Shown: positions 61,832 to 64,000 of the stretch, one piece after another
Position numbering within the stretch: the stretch's first letter is position 1
Layout of the letters: each line of letters opens with the position of its first letter
DNA from: Prauserella aidingensis
Lineage (GTDB): Bacteria > Actinomycetota > Actinomycetes > Mycobacteriales > Pseudonocardiaceae
DNA length: 64,000 nt
Reading direction: 5' to 3'
Assembly: GCF_024171865.1 (NCBI RefSeq)
Contig: NZ_JAMTCN010000024.1
Span: forward strand, 18,506-82,505
The notes under the pieces: model-generated
Told to the model about the DNA's origin: nothing
What the model saw: the letters and a program-made list of their open reading frames with translations, nothing else
The model's database searches: none
Program-made: the position numbers and the translations under genes

Positions 61832-62568
61832 CCCAGCGCCTCCCGCTCACGTGTTGCGGCCGCACGTTCCAGCGACGCCTTCAGCGCCTGACGGCCGCGG
61901 TGGATTCTGCTGCGCACGGTCCCGAGCTTGACGCCGAGGGTCGCGCCGATCTCCTCGTACGACAGTCCTTCGACGTCGCACAACACGACGGCGGCACGGA
62001 ACTCCGGCGGCAACTCGGCCAGCGCGGTCTGCAGGTCGGGGTCGAGGTGGGTCTCGGAGAAGACCTGCTCGGGGCTCGGGTCGTCACCCACGATGCGATC
62101 CGTGTCCTCGGGCAGGCCCTCCATGCGCACGCGCGAGCGGCGACGAGCCATGTCGAGGAACAGGTTCGTCGTGATGCGGTGCAGCCAGCCCTCGAACGTG
62201 CCGGGCTTGTACGACGCGAGGGAGCGGAACACGCGGATGAACGTCTCCTGCGTGAGGTCCTCTGCGTCGTGGGCGTTGCCCGAGAGCCGGTAGGCCAGCC
62301 GGTAGACCCGGTCGGCGTGTTCGCGGACGACCTCGTCCCACGTGGGCGGGGTCCAGGTCGCCGCCACGTCGTCACCGGGCAGCGCTGTGTCGCCGGGCGA
62401 CGCGGTGTCACCGTGCGCCCTGTCACCGCGCAGCGCCGTGTCGCCGGTCACGGCCCCGTTCGGGGCCGCGTCGGCCGGGCCGGACGTGGAGCGGTCGGCG
62501 ACCGCCGCGCCCGCCTGCTCGCCTGTGGGTTGCGTCGTGCTGCTCTGTGACAGCTGAGGCACCTCCAT
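61828..62568 (-). CDS. sigE: SigE, ECF RNA polymerase sigma factor
   Basis: 246 residues. Sigma2 ([60 protein letters not shown]) and sigma4 ([40 protein letters not shown]). The 70-residue N-terminus has GDTA-type repeats ([20 protein letters not shown]) not found in the mycobacterial protein. It directs the envelope-stress response with RseA as brake. ATG at 62568 after AAGGGGATC. A matching ECF promoter lies upstream. Confidence 0.92.
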   Translation of the reverse strand: MEVPQLSQSSTTQPTGEQAGAAVADRSTSGPADAAPNGAVTGDTALRGDRAHGDTASPGDTALPGDDVAATWTPPTWDEVVREHADRVYRLAYRLSGNAHDAEDLTQETFIRVFRSLASYKPGTFEGWLHRITTNLFLDMARRRSRVRMEGLPEDTDRIVGDDPSPEQVFSETHLDPDLQTALAELPPEFRAAVVLCDVEGLSYEEIGATLGVKLGTVRSRIHRGRQALKASLERAAATREREALG

Positions 62569-62595
62569 CGACCTGATCCCCTTCGTTAGCCGTTC

Positions 62596-62622
62596 AACGT
62601 CCGGCGCGATCCCCGTGTTCCC
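62596..62622 (-). promoter_or_regulatory. ECF-type promoter of sigE
   Basis: On the minus strand GGGAAC (62622-62617), 17 bases, CGTT (62599-62596), which is the -35/-10 pattern of SigE/SigR-type ECF promoters. It lies 28 bases upstream of the sigE ATG and indicates autoregulation. Confidence 0.6.
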
Positions 62623-62907
62623 GCCGGACCCCTATTTCCCTCGTGAGCTCCGCCCGTGAGGGCCGCCCGCCGTCCGGAGGCTGGCTGTCGGTCGTGGCTG
62701 ACACTTCCTGTGGATGAGACGCAGTCTCGTCGCTCTCCTTACGGATTCGATGAGGTGCGGCTGAGAATGCCCTGAGAACCTGGCCGGGCCCGCTCGCGGC
62801 CTCGTGACGCCATGCCCTCGTGACGCCGTGTCCTCGCGGTGCCGCGGCCTCGCGATGCCGTGGCGGGCCCGTGTGCCGTGGTGGTCCGACCTGCTCGCGC
62901 GGCGCGC
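62623..62907. other. Divergent upstream region of sigE and the O-methyltransferase
   Basis: About 285 bases with no gene. Short direct repeats of the type CCTCGTGACGCCATGCC and CCTCGTGACGCCGTGTCC (62801-62835) stand out. The O-methyltransferase -10 follows. Confidence 0.4.
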
Positions 62908-62913
62908 TAACCT
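62908..62913 (+). promoter_or_regulatory. -10 element of a leaderless O-methyltransferase transcript
   Basis: TAACCT lies seven bases before the GTG start and no Shine-Dalgarno sequence is present, so transcription probably starts at the GTG. Confidence 0.45.
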
Positions 62914-62920
62914 TTCGCGC

Positions 62921-63586
62921 GTGACCTCGGAAACCGATCCCACTGCGGCGCTCGCCGACGCCGTCAGCGGGTTCGTCGACGGCTTCGCGGCCGAAGACGA
63001 CGTGATCACCGCGGCTCGCGGGCGAGCCCGTGAGCTGGACTGCCCGGCGGTGTCACCCGCCACGGGCGCCGCGCTGGGGTTGCTGGCCACGACTGTGCAG
63101 GCCAGGTCCGTCGTCGAGATCGGGACCGGCACCGGGGTCAGCGGGCTGCACCTGCTGCGGGGCATGGCGCCCGACGGCGTGCTGACCACCATCGACTGGG
63201 AGCCCGAGTTCCACCGGGCCGCACGGCGCGTGTTCACGTCCGCGGGGTACCCGTCCGGCCGAGTGCGCACCATTACGGGCAGGGCTCTCGACGTGCTGTC
63301 CCGCCTGACCTCGGGCGGCTACGACCTCGTGTTCGCCGACGCCACGCTCGCCGAGTACCCGGGCTACTTCGCCCAGGGCGTCCAGCTGCTGCGGCCCGGC
63401 GGGGTGATCGTGCTCCACAACGTCCTCGCCGACCTGCACATCGGCGATCACGGCAGGCGCAGTCCGGAGCTGCTCGCGCTCCGCGACGTCGCCAGGACGA
63501 TGCGCGACGACGACCGGCTCCGCCCCGCCGTACTGCCCCTCGGCGGTGGTCTGCTGGCGGCCGCCGTCGTCGGCCCCACGACCTGA
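62921..63586 (+). CDS. SAM-dependent O-methyltransferase (Rv1220c-type)
   Basis: 221 residues of the caffeoyl-CoA/catechol O-methyltransferase family. LDCPAVSPATGAALGLLATT, the SAM motif VVEIGTGTGVSGLHLLRGMA, the acidic loop TTIDWEPEFHRAARRVF, YDLVFADATLAEYPGYFAQG and GGVIVLHNVLADL with a metal-binding aspartate. Natural substrate unknown. Divergent from sigE, as in M. tuberculosis. GTG at 62921. Confidence 0.86.
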   Translation: MTSETDPTAALADAVSGFVDGFAAEDDVITAARGRARELDCPAVSPATGAALGLLATTVQARSVVEIGTGTGVSGLHLLRGMAPDGVLTTIDWEPEFHRAARRVFTSAGYPSGRVRTITGRALDVLSRLTSGGYDLVFADATLAEYPGYFAQGVQLLRPGGVIVLHNVLADLHIGDHGRRSPELLALRDVARTMRDDDRLRPAVLPLGGGLLAAAVVGPTT

Positions 63587-63617
63587 CCTCGGCCGCTCCG
63601 TCACGTGCCCCGAGCTG

Positions 63618-63643
63618 CCAAGGGCACTGTGGGGGCATCGAAC
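63618..63643. repeat. Left half of the palindromic element (copy 3, broken)
   Basis: CCAAGGGCACTGTGGGGGCATCGAAC matches the left arm and centre of the 34132-34180 element with a few substitutions. Its right half is missing here and reappears at 63771. Confidence 0.6.
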
Positions 63644-63675
63644 ACAGGCACGCGTCAGGGGCCGTGAGGGGCGGT

Positions 63676-63760
63676 GGGGAACCGTTGTGCGAGGGGAACC
63701 GTTGTGCGAGGGGAACCGTTGTGCGAGGGGAACCGTTGTGCGAGGGGAACCGTTGTGCGA
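63676..63760. repeat. Five perfect 17-bp tandem repeats
   Basis: GGGGAACCGTTGTGCGA is repeated five times without a mismatch (starts 63676, 63693, 63710, 63727, 63744); a sixth unit begins at 63761 and merges into the palindromic element after GGGGAAC. Confidence 0.95.
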
Positions 63761-63806
63761 GGGGAACTTTTGTGGCGTTCAACGCCACCAAGGTGCCCTT
63801 GGGGGC
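63761..63806. repeat. Right half of the palindromic element (copy 3)
   Basis: TGTGGCGTTCAACGCCACCAAGGTGCCCTTGGGGG carries the intact right arm and centre; the left arm is reduced to GGGGAACTTT, three mismatches from pairing, and comes from the tandem array. Confidence 0.7.
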
Positions 63807-63811
63807 GAGGT

Positions 63812-64000
63812 TCAGGCGCGGCGGGCCGACAGGATCGCCAGGATGCCGACCGTGAGCGCGCCCGCGACAGCGGCCACGAGCCAGGCCCAGCCCGCGTGGC
63901 CGTACAGCACCGCGCCCGCCGCTCCTCCCACGCTGCTGCCGAGGTAGTAGCAGGCGTTGTAGAGCCCGCCCGCCTGTCCGCGCCCCGCGGGCGGGGCCTC
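63812..64000 (-). CDS. MFS transporter, C-terminal fragment at window edge
   Basis: 62 residues of a minus-strand protein whose beginning lies outside. APPAGRGQAGGLYNACYYLG followed by SSVGGAAGAVLYGHAGWAWL is the helix 10-11 region typical of YnfM-type MFS exporters, and the end (LTVGILAILSARRA) is the last helix. Stop at 63812, directly after the broken palindromic element. Substrate unknown. Confidence 0.75.
   Translation of the reverse strand, partial: EAPPAGRGQAGGLYNACYYLGSSVGGAAGAVLYGHAGWAWLVAAVAGALTVGILAILSARRA

Noticed and set aside
63676..63760. CRISPR or phage repeat array
   Set aside because: Perfect head-to-tail 17-bp repeats without spacers; a tandem array.

Overview
The window is a gene-dense, very high-GC chromosomal segment of an actinobacterium. 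GTG and TTG starts, 4-base start/stop overlaps, leaderless starts and codon use all fit. Gene content and order match mycobacteria closely in two blocks, while several families (two HemD-like proteins, DUF3224, DUF4873) point to the Pseudonocardiales, for example a Saccharomonospora, Prauserella or Amycolatopsis relative. The genus is inference. I saw no rRNA, tRNA, CRISPR array, insertion sequence or prophage.

Layout. 1-8516: edge of a membrane protein, then the adnA-adnB-TrkA-channel operon (double-strand-break resection motor-nucleases plus a K+ channel). 8664-9917: an alkyltransferase-like DNA repair protein and an iron-regulated siderophore-interacting reductase. 9940-15782: a HemD-like protein carrying a pentapeptide expansion, a decayed toxin-antitoxin pair, a WYL regulator with DUF3224, an AlkZ-like protein, and cbiX plus nnaR. 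15779-24096: nirD, nirB, narK, an FAD/[2Fe-2S] electron-transfer subunit and the molybdenum nitrate reductase. Together this is a full nitrate import, nitrate-to-nitrite, nitrite-to-ammonium route with sirohaem supply and its own regulator, with GlnR-like boxes upstream of nirB and nasA. 24260-25104: a MerR/SnoaL pair.

25140-39106 returns to mycobacterial order (Rv3205c to Rv3212): TIGR02569 protein, moeZ, DUF3152, a hydrolase, the FasR-type TetR regulator, DUF3107, a ferritin-like protein, an RhlE-type helicase and a beta-propeller protein. Interleaved is a diiron oxygenase/TetR/DUF4873 unit. 39205-46420 is mixed: LysR/acetyltransferase, RecB-family nuclease, MarC, PHP phosphatase, PH-domain protein, Nudix, DUF2332.

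46593-64000 matches the Rv1239c to Rv1220c block: corA (preceded by an unusual repeat-built small ORF), a metallophosphoesterase/ParB-like pair, the trehalose importer sugC-sugB-sugA-lpqY, a GSP17M-like protein, an MgtE-like sensor protein without a channel, DUF1003, mrp, tatB, htrA, the anti-sigma factor rseA, sigE with an ECF-type promoter, and an O-methyltransferase. The window ends inside an MFS transporter.

Most of this is core genome. The signals I find least explained are a palindromic intergenic element present in at least three places (one copy apparently split by a 17-bp tandem array), 21-bp repeat modules next to the LysR gene, in-frame micro-repeat expansions in proteins, and the repeat-built small ORF ahead of corA.
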